Assembly: GCF_003014535.1 (NCBI RefSeq)
Contig: NZ_PYGD01000006.1
Coordinates: 248,001-312,000 of the forward strand
From: Taibaiella chishuiensis
Lineage (GTDB): Bacteria; Bacteroidota; Bacteroidia; Chitinophagales; Chitinophagaceae
Direction: 5' to 3'
DNA length: 64,000 bases
Shown here: positions 1 through 6,937 of the stretch, one piece after another
How positions within the stretch are numbered: position 1 is the stretch's first letter
Layout: the number at the start of each line of letters is the position of its first letter
Notes under the pieces: model-generated
Database searches by the model: none
Told to the model about the DNA's origin: nothing
The model's input: only the letters and a program-made list of their open reading frames with translations
Program-made: the position numbers and the translations under genes

Positions 1-1145
1 TGCTGCTTTGCGCCATGCCTTTCAATAACCTGGTAACGGCCGACCTCATTGATGCCTATAACTTCAACGTGGTTTATAAAGCCGCACTGTTTGCCTACCT
101 GCCCTGCCTGGTATTGTTGTTATCGGCTATGAATAATGTGCGGCTGAATGTACGTTTCCCCCTGTATCAATTAGACTGGGCCAGCTTTGTACTGTATAGC
201 ATTATGCTTTGCCTGGTGGGTTATATCACCATATACGGGCAGGAGTACTACTGGCTGGAAGACCGGCGCATACGCTACAGCGCCCTATGCCTGGCAGGCC
301 TGGCCCTACTCTGCCTGTTGCGCCAACGGGCTATGAAGCGACCCTATGTGGACCTGCGGGTATTCGGTTACCGGAATTTCAAGGTAGGTGTGCTGGTCCT
401 GTTCGTGATGTATATCTGCCGTTTTGCTTCGGGTATCACCAATATTTTTTTTACCGGCGTACTGCGCTTCGATCCCATACACCTTTCCTATATCAACCTG
501 TTTAACATCGCGGGATTGATTGCCGGGGTGCTGGTTGCCTGCGCTATGATCCTGCAGCAGAAAAGGATCCGGTATATCTGGCTGCCGGGATTTCTGTTGT
601 TATTGCTTTTTCATGTGCGTATGTTCTTCCTGTTCGATATACAGGCCGATCCCTATCAATATTTCCTGCCGCTGTTTATACAGGGCTTTGGCGTGGGCCT
701 GATTATGGTGCCTACGATCGTATATGCCATTGCTGCGGTACCCGTTAAACTGGGCGCCTCGGCAGCGGCCGTTTGCCTGGCCTTTCGTTATTTTGGCTTT
801 TGCATAAGTATAGCCCTGATCAATTATTTTGAACTTTTTGAACGGAGCAGGCATTATAATGCATTCCAGGATCACCTGACCCGGGTAGATCCCGCGGTGC
901 GGCAGTTCCTGCACCGGCAAACCCAGGTACTGACCGCCAAAGGCATGGCGCCGGGACGCGCCGCAAAAGCCGCGCATAAGTTACTGACGGGTAACCTGAA
1001 CGGGCAGGACCAGCTTCGTTTTGCCATGGACTATTACGAGCTTATAGGCGGGCTGATCGTAGTGACCCTCTTGCTGATCGCGCTGTTCCCTTACCTGAAC
1101 CGGACTACTGCTTACTTAAGATCAAGGAGATTGTCTCCGGCTTAA
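1..1145 (+). CDS. MFS transporter, C-terminal part (5' end outside window)
   Basis: This is an integral inner-membrane transporter of the major facilitator superfamily, probably a drug-efflux type. The open frame reaches the left edge (the first full codon is at base 3) with no stop, so the ATG at 15 is probably internal and the N-terminal half is missing. About nine strongly hydrophobic segments are visible in the remaining 380 residues, including a Gly-rich one near residues 225-250 and a last one near 345-365. That count fits the second part of a 14-helix DHA2 (EmrB-like) protein. An Arg/Tyr-rich cytoplasmic loop (KRPYVDLRVFGYRNFKVG) precedes one helix, as is common in DHA2 members. A charged loop near residues 278-330 precedes the last helix. 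The next gene starts 20 bp downstream, so co-transcription is possible. The subfamily and substrate are inferred, not shown. Confidence 0.8.
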   Translation, partial: LLCAMPFNNLVTADLIDAYNFNVVYKAALFAYLPCLVLLLSAMNNVRLNVRFPLYQLDWASFVLYSIMLCLVGYITIYGQEYYWLEDRRIRYSALCLAGLALLCLLRQRAMKRPYVDLRVFGYRNFKVGVLVLFVMYICRFASGITNIFFTGVLRFDPIHLSYINLFNIAGLIAGVLVACAMILQQKRIRYIWLPGFLLLLLFHVRMFFLFDIQADPYQYFLPLFIQGFGVGLIMVPTIVYAIAAVPVKLGASAAAVCLAFRYFGFCISIALINYFELFERSRHYNAFQDHLTRVDPAVRQFLHRQTQVLTAKGMAPGRAAKAAHKLLTGNLNGQDQLRFAMDYYELIGGLIVVTLLLIALFPYLNRTTAYLRSRRLSPA

Positions 1146-1165
1146 TTTTCACCAAAATAGCATTT

Positions 1166-1531
1166 ATGCAACCACAGATCAAAATCAAACGCGTATACGA
1201 ACCGCCCCTGAAAAAAGATGGCTACCGGGTACTGATAGACCGGCTATGGCCCCGGGGCCTCGAAAAAGAAGCGGCCGCGCTCGACGAATGGGCCAAGGAC
1301 CTGGCCCCTACGGCTGCGCTCCGGAAATGGTTTGGCCACGACCCGGAATTATGGGCGCCGTTCCAAAGAAAATACAAGGCCGAATTGGCGAAAAATGCTG
1401 CTGTAGCCGATTTCCTGGAACAGCATCGCAACCGGAAACTGCTGACGCTGGTCTATGGCGCCAAAGACGAAGCGCATAACCATGCTATCGTGTTACAACA
1501 ATACCTGGAGCATTGGTATGCATCATCCTGA
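1166..1531 (+). CDS. DUF488 family protein (YeaO-like)
   Basis: This 121-residue protein belongs to the DUF488 / YeaO-like family. The hallmarks are visible: an N-terminal IKIKRVYEPP stretch, then YRVLIDRLWPRG, a central WFGHDPELW, and a C-terminal LLTLVYGAKDEAHNHA block. The length is normal for the family. The biochemical function of the family is not established. The protein has no signal peptide or membrane segment and should be cytoplasmic. Its stop codon lies inside the start of the following 2Fe-2S protein (14 bp overlap), which suggests translational coupling. Identity is confident; function is unknown. Confidence 0.9.
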   Translation: MQPQIKIKRVYEPPLKKDGYRVLIDRLWPRGLEKEAAALDEWAKDLAPTAALRKWFGHDPELWAPFQRKYKAELAKNAAVADFLEQHRNRKLLTLVYGAKDEAHNHAIVLQQYLEHWYASS

Positions 1532-1796
1532 AACCACAACCGTCAACTTTACCCTGGTATACCGGGACCGGCATTACCCGGTGCAGGTTGACAGGCATGC
1601 CTGTACTTCGTTAATGGTGCTGATTGCCGACAGGCTGGGCATACCGGGCTTCGGCCTTTGCAGCGGTATGGGGAGTTGCGGCACCTGCCAGGTGACTCTT
1701 ATTGATGCCCGGGGACAGGCACAATACGCTATCCAATCCTGTGCCATGTCCATAAACGAAGCCCTGGCACAGTGCTACATTTTTATTACAGAATGA
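1518..1796 (+). CDS. Small 2Fe-2S ferredoxin-like protein
   Basis: This 92-residue electron-transfer protein has a [2Fe-2S] ferredoxin pattern: C48-x5-C54-x2-C57 within GLCSGMGSCGTCQV, and a fourth cysteine at C75. The plant-type and xanthine-dehydrogenase families normally have C-x4-C-x2-C, so the first spacing here is one residue longer. I chose the ATG at 1518 because it starts just before the ferredoxin fold (NFTLVYRDRHYPVQV). An earlier in-frame start at 1455 would add a tail buried in the upstream gene. The gene overlaps the end of the DUF488 gene by 14 bp, and a lipoprotein gene follows after 7 bp. The redox partner is not evident. The protein should be cytoplasmic. Confidence 0.8.
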   Translation: MHHPETTTVNFTLVYRDRHYPVQVDRHACTSLMVLIADRLGIPGFGLCSGMGSCGTCQVTLIDARGQAQYAIQSCAMSINEALAQCYIFITE

Positions 1797-1803
1797 CCTT
1801 TTT

Positions 1804-2211
1804 ATGAGCCTGAAAAAATTATGTTTCCTTTTGCTTCTTATTACGGCAGCAGGTTGTGCCAAGAACAACAAAACCTTTACCCTAAAGACCATCCGACTGG
1901 ATGATTACCGGCACAACACGATACCTGCGCAAGGGCTTTACCTGAAAATATACGGTGACCCGGCAGCCGCAACCCTGGCGCAGACCGCATCTTATCCTTC
2001 TGAACTTACCTTGCCCGCGGTGTTTACGGTATCGCCGGCTTTACCGATGACCCTGTATAAAAATGCCTGTACCGTACAGTTGTGGGGCGAGACAACGGGT
2101 TATATCAGTTCCTGCAGCGTGGATATGCATGCCTATAAAATCGTATTTCCTATAGATATGGAAGTAAAAAGCGACAGCCTGGATATATCGCTCCAGGGGA
2201 GCTGGCAATAA
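1804..2211 (+). CDS. Small secreted lipoprotein, function unknown
   Basis: This is a 135-residue predicted lipoprotein. A signal peptide with positive MSLKK start, a leucine-rich core and a lipobox ending TAAGC puts the lipidated cysteine at residue 18. The mature part is rich in beta-prone residues and has two further cysteines near residues 90 and 100 that could form a disulfide, since one lies in NACTVQLWG and the other in SSCSVDM. I recognise no family. The gene follows the ferredoxin by 7 bp and is probably the last gene of the DUF488-ferredoxin unit. The AraC-type gene downstream converges on it. Confidence 0.7.
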   Translation: MSLKKLCFLLLLITAAGCAKNNKTFTLKTIRLDDYRHNTIPAQGLYLKIYGDPAAATLAQTASYPSELTLPAVFTVSPALPMTLYKNACTVQLWGETTGYISSCSVDMHAYKIVFPIDMEVKSDSLDISLQGSWQ

Positions 2212-2253
2212 ACCGCCCCGCATACCGCATTATCGCGGCAGCCAGGTGATCCG

Positions 2254-3549
2254 CTATGCCTGGTCTTCGCCGGGCATAGCGCCCGCATATTGGTTGGCAT
2301 AATCGCGGGGCGACATACCGGTTATCTTTTTGAAGTTGCGGTTAAAGCTTGTCTTTGAATTGAACCCGCATTCGAAAGCCAGGCTAAGCAAGGTATACTG
2401 CCCGCTGCCGGGCTGTAACAACAGCTCCTGAAAAGCCGATACCCGTAATGCATTCACATAGTCGTAGAAACTCTTGCCTTCCCTGGTATTGATCACTTGG
2501 GAAACCAGGCCGGGCTGCAGGTCCAGGGCTTTAGCCAGGTCCCCCAGGGTAAGTTCGGGATCTTTATACAATTGCTGTTGCTGCATCAGCGCGCCCAGCG
2601 CAAGATGGATGCGGCCGGCTTCCGGTTCTGCCAGCCGGTTCTTTTCATATTTTATCTTAATCGTAACCGGTTCCGCAGCGACGGCTGGTCCCGCCTGCTC
2701 CTGGTCCGTTAAGAGCGGTTCTTCGCCTGCTTCCTGCATTATAATGCTGGTGCTGGTCTCCACGATAGTATCCGTCGCCGCGGGTTCCGTTAGGGGTACT
2801 GCTACCGGTACAAGCTCAATAGCCCTATCCCCGGGTAACTTAGGTGAGCGCGTTTCTTCCGGCAATTGCTGATCGGAAAAGATACCCACCTGCCGGATAC
2901 CGAAATACCCGATAAAGAAGATGAATAAGGTAACGGCCAGGTATAAGGCCTGTGCCGAGGGGTATAATACGACGACCGTCCATATCAGGCCCATGCCGCC
3001 TATAAGGTAGCGCATCCAGTTGAGGGTGATCTTTTCGGTGTTGGAAAACAGGCGCTTTATGTTTTTCCGGTGCCTGCTTAAAAGTACAAGCGACGCGCCC
3101 ACATATACCAGGCCGGAGAGCGTGATACCATATACGATATACCGGAACAGCGGTTCGAAACGCGATGCGACGGGGTTACCCAGCTTCTCGTTGAGCGACA
3201 TTTGCGGCAGCACCACAACCAGTATCCCGGCAACGATAACAGCAGGTATAAAATGTAGCGCCCAACGCCGGGGCATACCCGGTCTGCCGGTAAGCGACAA
3301 AAGATATAAATAAAGGAAGGGCCCATGCACAAAAGGGAATGGCAGTTCCCAGCCAACCAGGGCAGGTATTGCGGACCACCGGCCCGAAGCATACCAACCG
3401 ATAAAGGCCTGGTGGATGAGGGCCAATAAAAGCCAGGCGCTCAATACCCGGTCTGCAGCGTTCTTCCGCCTTTTACCCAGCAGGAGCACGAACAGGAAAA
3501 AAGAAATAAAAATACCACCCGCATATATCATTTGCCCGTCCGGTGTCAT
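2254..3549 (-). CDS. Membrane-anchored AraC-family transcriptional regulator (7TM-AraC)
   Basis: This 431-residue regulator joins an N-terminal membrane domain to a C-terminal AraC-type DNA-binding domain. About six to seven hydrophobic helices fill residues 8-220 (for example IYAGGIFISFFLFVLLLG and ALYLAVTLFIFFIGYFG). A linker of about 80 low-complexity residues rich in E, P, A and T follows. The HTH_18 region lies near residues 325-420, with SLAFECGFNSKTSFNRNFKK and GMSPRDYAN as the conserved second helix-turn-helix and end. The architecture is common in Bacteroidota, where it is thought to sense an envelope or external signal. The neighbouring minus-strand esterase and secreted beta-protein genes are plausible targets, but that is inference. 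Confidence 0.9.
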   Translation of the reverse strand: MTPDGQMIYAGGIFISFFLFVLLLGKRRKNAADRVLSAWLLLALIHQAFIGWYASGRWSAIPALVGWELPFPFVHGPFLYLYLLSLTGRPGMPRRWALHFIPAVIVAGILVVVLPQMSLNEKLGNPVASRFEPLFRYIVYGITLSGLVYVGASLVLLSRHRKNIKRLFSNTEKITLNWMRYLIGGMGLIWTVVVLYPSAQALYLAVTLFIFFIGYFGIRQVGIFSDQQLPEETRSPKLPGDRAIELVPVAVPLTEPAATDTIVETSTSIIMQEAGEEPLLTDQEQAGPAVAAEPVTIKIKYEKNRLAEPEAGRIHLALGALMQQQQLYKDPELTLGDLAKALDLQPGLVSQVINTREGKSFYDYVNALRVSAFQELLLQPGSGQYTLLSLAFECGFNSKTSFNRNFKKITGMSPRDYANQYAGAMPGEDQA

Positions 3550-3605
3550 AGCCTGTGTTTAACCTAAAGATAGCGCGCCCCTTCCTTTTACCCAACAGGA
3601 AAGGC

Positions 3606-4205
3606 TTAACGGCCACGGAATTGTCCTTTATTGCCCCCACAGCGCTTTATACCGATACCAAATTCCAGGTAAACAAGGTTATTGAGGGTACCCTGCGGGT
3701 AATACCGTATAGGACTGAAGGGCAGGTACAGCCTGGTATCAAAAGTATACCGTTTCCTTCCCAGCGACAGCCCGTACATCAGGCCATAGTCGGGTACCAC
3801 GGTAGAGGTAACGGTGGTAACCCTGTCCAGGTCGGGGTGGTCCAGGCTTTCTTTAAAGGTTGCATACCGGATACCCCCGAGCAGGAACACCGTATGACGG
3901 GCCTTTCCTCCTTTGCCGTATAAAGCGTATCCCAGCCCGAATTTCTGCGTAAGGGAATAGTTATAATGGGTTTGCATATAGGTCTGCGGCTGGTTGCGGA
4001 ACAGCAATAAGCTGAACAGGGAATGGGAGACTACCGAAAGCCTGTGGTTAAGCGGCAGCCGCAACATGGCCGATACCGTAGGTTTAACGATACTGCCGGT
4101 AGCGCCGATAGCAGGACTGAGCTCAAGCCCCGCGGGCGCGGCCTGTTGCGCCCACAGGCAAGGCGCTGCAACCAGGAGACTGATCGTAATAAGGATAAAA
4201 CGCAT
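3606..4205 (-). CDS. Secreted or outer-membrane beta-rich protein, function unknown
   Basis: This is a 199-residue exported protein starting at MRFILITISLLVAAPCLWAQ, a clear signal peptide cleaved after WAQ. I prefer this ATG (7 bp after the upstream stop) because a longer form from 4229 would put eight residues in front of the signal peptide and overlap the upstream gene. The mature part alternates polar and hydrophobic residues with many aromatic ones, and includes several YGLMYGLSLG-like and NNLVYLEFGIG-like strands. This is consistent with a small outer-membrane beta-barrel of about eight strands, although no family is recognised. It follows the esterase gene directly, so the two are probably one transcript. 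Confidence 0.7.
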   Translation of the reverse strand: MRFILITISLLVAAPCLWAQQAAPAGLELSPAIGATGSIVKPTVSAMLRLPLNHRLSVVSHSLFSLLLFRNQPQTYMQTHYNYSLTQKFGLGYALYGKGGKARHTVFLLGGIRYATFKESLDHPDLDRVTTVTSTVVPDYGLMYGLSLGRKRYTFDTRLYLPFSPIRYYPQGTLNNLVYLEFGIGIKRCGGNKGQFRGR

Positions 4206-4212
4206 AAACGGG

Positions 4213-5004
4213 TTATAAATGTTGGACATAAAATGCGATCGCTTTTTGCATATTGGGTGCTTTGGAACCCAGGTGATCCAGGCCTTTGGCGTTATGATAC
4301 TGTTGCGCATAGCCGGTATAATACTGTTGTAACACCTGCCGGAAAGCGGCTATGGGCGCATGCATCACCTCTTCTTCCAACTCGCCCTCAGCCAGGAAAA
4401 AGATACCGGTCCGGTCCTGGTTCGCGGCCCTGTTTGCCTTTTCATTTTTAAGCACGACCAGGTCGCCCACCCAGAGTGCCGGACTTAATGCCAGGTAAGT
4501 GCCGAACAGGTCGGGGTAATTGGTAAAACAATAGGTAACACATAACCCACCGGCAGAGTGCCCCACAATGCCCCGGCCAGCCCGGCTGGCTTCCGCCTGG
4601 TAATCGCGTTCCATTACAGGTATAAGGGTCTCGCGCAGGAACCGTATAAAGTCATCGGCGCGCCCGCTTTTCCCGTACAAGGGTACCGGCAGGTAATCGT
4701 CCAGCCGGTCGTTGCCACCGCCTACGCCGATCACCATAATATCGTCGCGCCCGTTTTCCCGGGCTTGTTTCCGGCAGGCCAGGGCTACCAGGTTAAAATC
4801 CCATTGGGGATCGAGCACGTATAGTGTTTTATATTGCCGCGAAGCATTATAATTTTCCGGCAGGGCCACTTTAATAGAATAAGTAACGCCATTGTCTGCT
4901 GAAGCCAGGGAAAATTCTTTTAGCTGATCTTTTTCGATCTTTTCTTTCCGGCAGGCCGGTAGCAGGAGCAGCAGGCCGAAACAGGCCGCAATCAATATTT
5001 TCAT
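4213..5004 (-). CDS. Alpha/beta-hydrolase esterase lipoprotein (putative esterase / Fes-like family)
   Basis: This is a 263-residue serine hydrolase of the putative esterase (esterase D / enterochelin-esterase-like) family. The N-terminus is a lipoprotein signal with the lipid cysteine at C18 (LLLLLPAC). The nucleophile elbow GHSAGG places the catalytic serine at S150. H244 in GLDHLG is the likely catalytic histidine. YKTLYVLD near residues 58-65 and VGGGNDR near 94-100 match the conserved early strands and oxyanion region. Members of this family cleave siderophore or cell-wall ester bonds; the substrate here cannot be told. The enzyme should act in the periplasm or on the cell surface. It heads a two-gene minus-strand unit with the beta-rich protein. 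Confidence 0.85.
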   Translation of the reverse strand: MKILIAACFGLLLLLPACRKEKIEKDQLKEFSLASADNGVTYSIKVALPENYNASRQYKTLYVLDPQWDFNLVALACRKQARENGRDDIMVIGVGGGNDRLDDYLPVPLYGKSGRADDFIRFLRETLIPVMERDYQAEASRAGRGIVGHSAGGLCVTYCFTNYPDLFGTYLALSPALWVGDLVVLKNEKANRAANQDRTGIFFLAEGELEEEVMHAPIAAFRQVLQQYYTGYAQQYHNAKGLDHLGSKAPNMQKAIAFYVQHL

Positions 5005-5287
5005 GAAATGGATTTTAGATCAACCGGATGGATTACCCGGGTAAAAGAGACGGGTTGTGTTGTGCGCTAAAAAGGGACATATTGCTTCTGAGCAGCGCAA
5101 AATTAGGTAGCGGGCGAACCATAAACGCCCCGTCCTGTAAGGTGGCACCTTTTTTCCGGGGGACTCTTTCTATATTACAATCAACCGGTTACAGATCAAA
5201 ATCAACCTGTACAAGCACACCATGATCAGCGCCTGAAGATCACCCGGGCAAAAAAGGATCAGAATGCCCGGTATACTGCTCCGGGTA

Positions 5288-5305
5288 TCAGGTATTAATA
5301 CCTGA
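5288..5305. promoter_or_regulatory. 18-bp perfect palindrome, candidate operator
   Basis: TCAGGTATTAATACCTGA is identical to its reverse complement. It lies about 50 bp upstream of the candidate -7 element of the large operon, so it is placed like a binding site for a dimeric regulator. TTTG follows directly at 5307-5310. The regulator is unknown. Confidence 0.6.
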
Positions 5306-5353
5306 CTTTGTAATCCGGTATTTCAACGCTTACATCCAGGCCTTGCTCAAGAG

Positions 5354-5361
5354 TACCTTTG
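5354..5361 (+). promoter_or_regulatory. Candidate -7 promoter element of the 5.4-22.8 kb operon
   Basis: TACCTTTG matches the Bacteroidota sigma-A -7 consensus TAnnTTTG exactly. It lies 28 bp upstream of the ATG at 5390, leaving a short leader. A clear TTTG -33 element at the usual 19-21 bp spacing is not seen, so the promoter may depend on an activator. Confidence 0.5.
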
Positions 5362-5389
5362 AGCTACCAAACATCAACTTACACCGATT

Positions 5390-6925
5390 ATGCCATGGAA
5401 TCTTGATATATCCACGATAGACGTGGGTCAGGGAGAGAGTGCGCTCGTGACCGCCACTGATGGTCTTCAGACCAGGGTTATGCTTATTGATGGCGGCAAA
5501 CAGGGACAGGCTGGCACTGTGAATACCTATGTCGCAGGCAGGCTGGTCGCTACCCCGGTAGACCACATCCTCGTTACCCACTACGATGTCGACCATTCGG
5601 GCGGGATCATGAGCCTGCTCGAAGCCGATAACTTTTTTGTGATCTGTGATACATTGGCCGCGGCCGGAGCCGCACAAGCCATAGGGGCCAACCCGGGCCA
5701 GGTCGCAGCGTCGGTGGGGGCAGCGATCTGCGCCACCATACTGGGTTGCTACAATAACTTCCTGGGGCAGAACTACAGTGCACAGGCGGCTACCATTGCC
5801 ACCGCTGCCCGTAATGCCTGGAACGGCGTGGGCACCGTACAGAACGCAGCCCGTTTTGGTGTGCTCTATGCCGAACAATACGTCAACTACCCCCTTAACA
5901 GGTTCCTGGTACCCACAACGATCAAACGCAGGGATTCCGCATACCTGGGCGCACTGGCCGCAGTAAATGCACTCGCCAATGGTTTGAATGTACCACAGGC
6001 GGTGTTTACCGATGTTTTCAATTGTCTGCGTACGGTAGTATCCTCCAAGCCCCAATTCATTACCGGGGGGCGCTTTAGCCGTTCGCAAATGATCGATACC
6101 GGTAACCCGGCCCAGATCCCCGGCACGTATACGGACTTCGTTGCCGGGGGTGTGTACATGAGCGATACACTGGTTCAGGCCCCGGGCGTTAACCGCCCCA
6201 GGTTGCAGGCGGCTTACGGCAGCGAGGTGCTCTGGAACTCGGGCCCCAATGCTATGCCCGCCCCTGCCGGCGCGCCCGCTATTTACGTTATGGCCCGCAA
6301 TGGCCGTGTATGGGATGGTACACCCAATGGCAGCGATCCTATAGGCGGTATCGCCATAGACAATAATAAAGACAGCTATGGGCTGATCTTGCGCTTCAAC
6401 AACTTCTTCTTTTATACAGGCGGCGACCTTACCTCCGCAGGCGAGGACATGGTTGCCGATGCCGTTATGGGGACCGGCCTGCCCAACCCGGCAGGCGGGG
6501 CCTATCCTATACCCAACAGGATAGCCGCTTTCAAATGCGGTCACCATGGCGCCGATACCTGTACCAGTGCCTACTTCCTGACCACGATCAACCCGCGTGC
6601 CTCTATGATCTCTACCGGGCAGAACGGCTATGGCCATCCGGACCAGGGATTGGTGAACCGGCTCAACGGCAGGAACCCTTTTTATTTCTATCTCACAGGA
6701 TGTTATTACCAGCGGATGTATATCCCGGCCACTTATAACCCGGCAGGCAACCAATTGCTCGGCGCCAACAGGTCGCGGGTGGCGGGCGGCTTAGCCATAC
6801 CACCAGGCAATATCCAACTCGTTATCACCCAGGCCAATTCAACAGCGCCTGCGCCCAGCTTCCAGGTAACCTATTACGAATACGATGCGCCGCAAGCCTT
6901 CCGTACCGAGATAAATCCTTTCTAA
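5390..6925 (+). CDS. ComEC/Rec2-like metallo-beta-lactamase-fold hydrolase heading the large operon
   Basis: This is a 511-residue MBL-fold protein of the ComEC-like type. The N-terminus has the family start (DVGQGESALV, then MLIDGG), followed by the metal motif H64-Y-D66-V-D68-H69 in THYDVDHSGG. The C-terminal marks are KCGHHGADT (H385, H386) and STGQNGYGHPDQ, the equivalent of ComEC's HHGS and YGHP blocks. Between residues about 70 and 335 lies a long insertion not typical of ComEC domains, rich in Ala and Asn. There are no ComEC membrane helices and no signal peptide, so the protein looks soluble and cytoplasmic. Relatives include nucleases and phosphodiesterases; the substrate is unknown. 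It is the first gene of the operon, and the DUF6603-like gene starts 12 bp downstream. Confidence 0.85.
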   Translation: MPWNLDISTIDVGQGESALVTATDGLQTRVMLIDGGKQGQAGTVNTYVAGRLVATPVDHILVTHYDVDHSGGIMSLLEADNFFVICDTLAAAGAAQAIGANPGQVAASVGAAICATILGCYNNFLGQNYSAQAATIATAARNAWNGVGTVQNAARFGVLYAEQYVNYPLNRFLVPTTIKRRDSAYLGALAAVNALANGLNVPQAVFTDVFNCLRTVVSSKPQFITGGRFSRSQMIDTGNPAQIPGTYTDFVAGGVYMSDTLVQAPGVNRPRLQAAYGSEVLWNSGPNAMPAPAGAPAIYVMARNGRVWDGTPNGSDPIGGIAIDNNKDSYGLILRFNNFFFYTGGDLTSAGEDMVADAVMGTGLPNPAGGAYPIPNRIAAFKCGHHGADTCTSAYFLTTINPRASMISTGQNGYGHPDQGLVNRLNGRNPFYFYLTGCYYQRMYIPATYNPAGNQLLGANRSRVAGGLAIPPGNIQLVITQANSTAPAPSFQVTYYEYDAPQAFRTEINPF

Positions 6926-6937
6926 AAAAGCGATCAC

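Larger units (their letters stand above)
5005..5389. other. Divergent intergenic region with palindrome and promoter
   Basis: This region separates the minus-strand esterase gene from the plus-strand eight-gene operon. It contains an 18-bp perfect palindrome (5288-5305) and a Bacteroidota-type -7 element (5354-5361). No credible gene was found; the short open frame near 5028-5225 has no family features. Confidence 0.6.

Noticed and set aside
5330-6754. Long minus-strand open frame of 474 codons opposite the MBL gene
   Set aside because: The plus-strand gene shows a family structure with metal motifs. The antisense frame has no family features and arises from codon bias.
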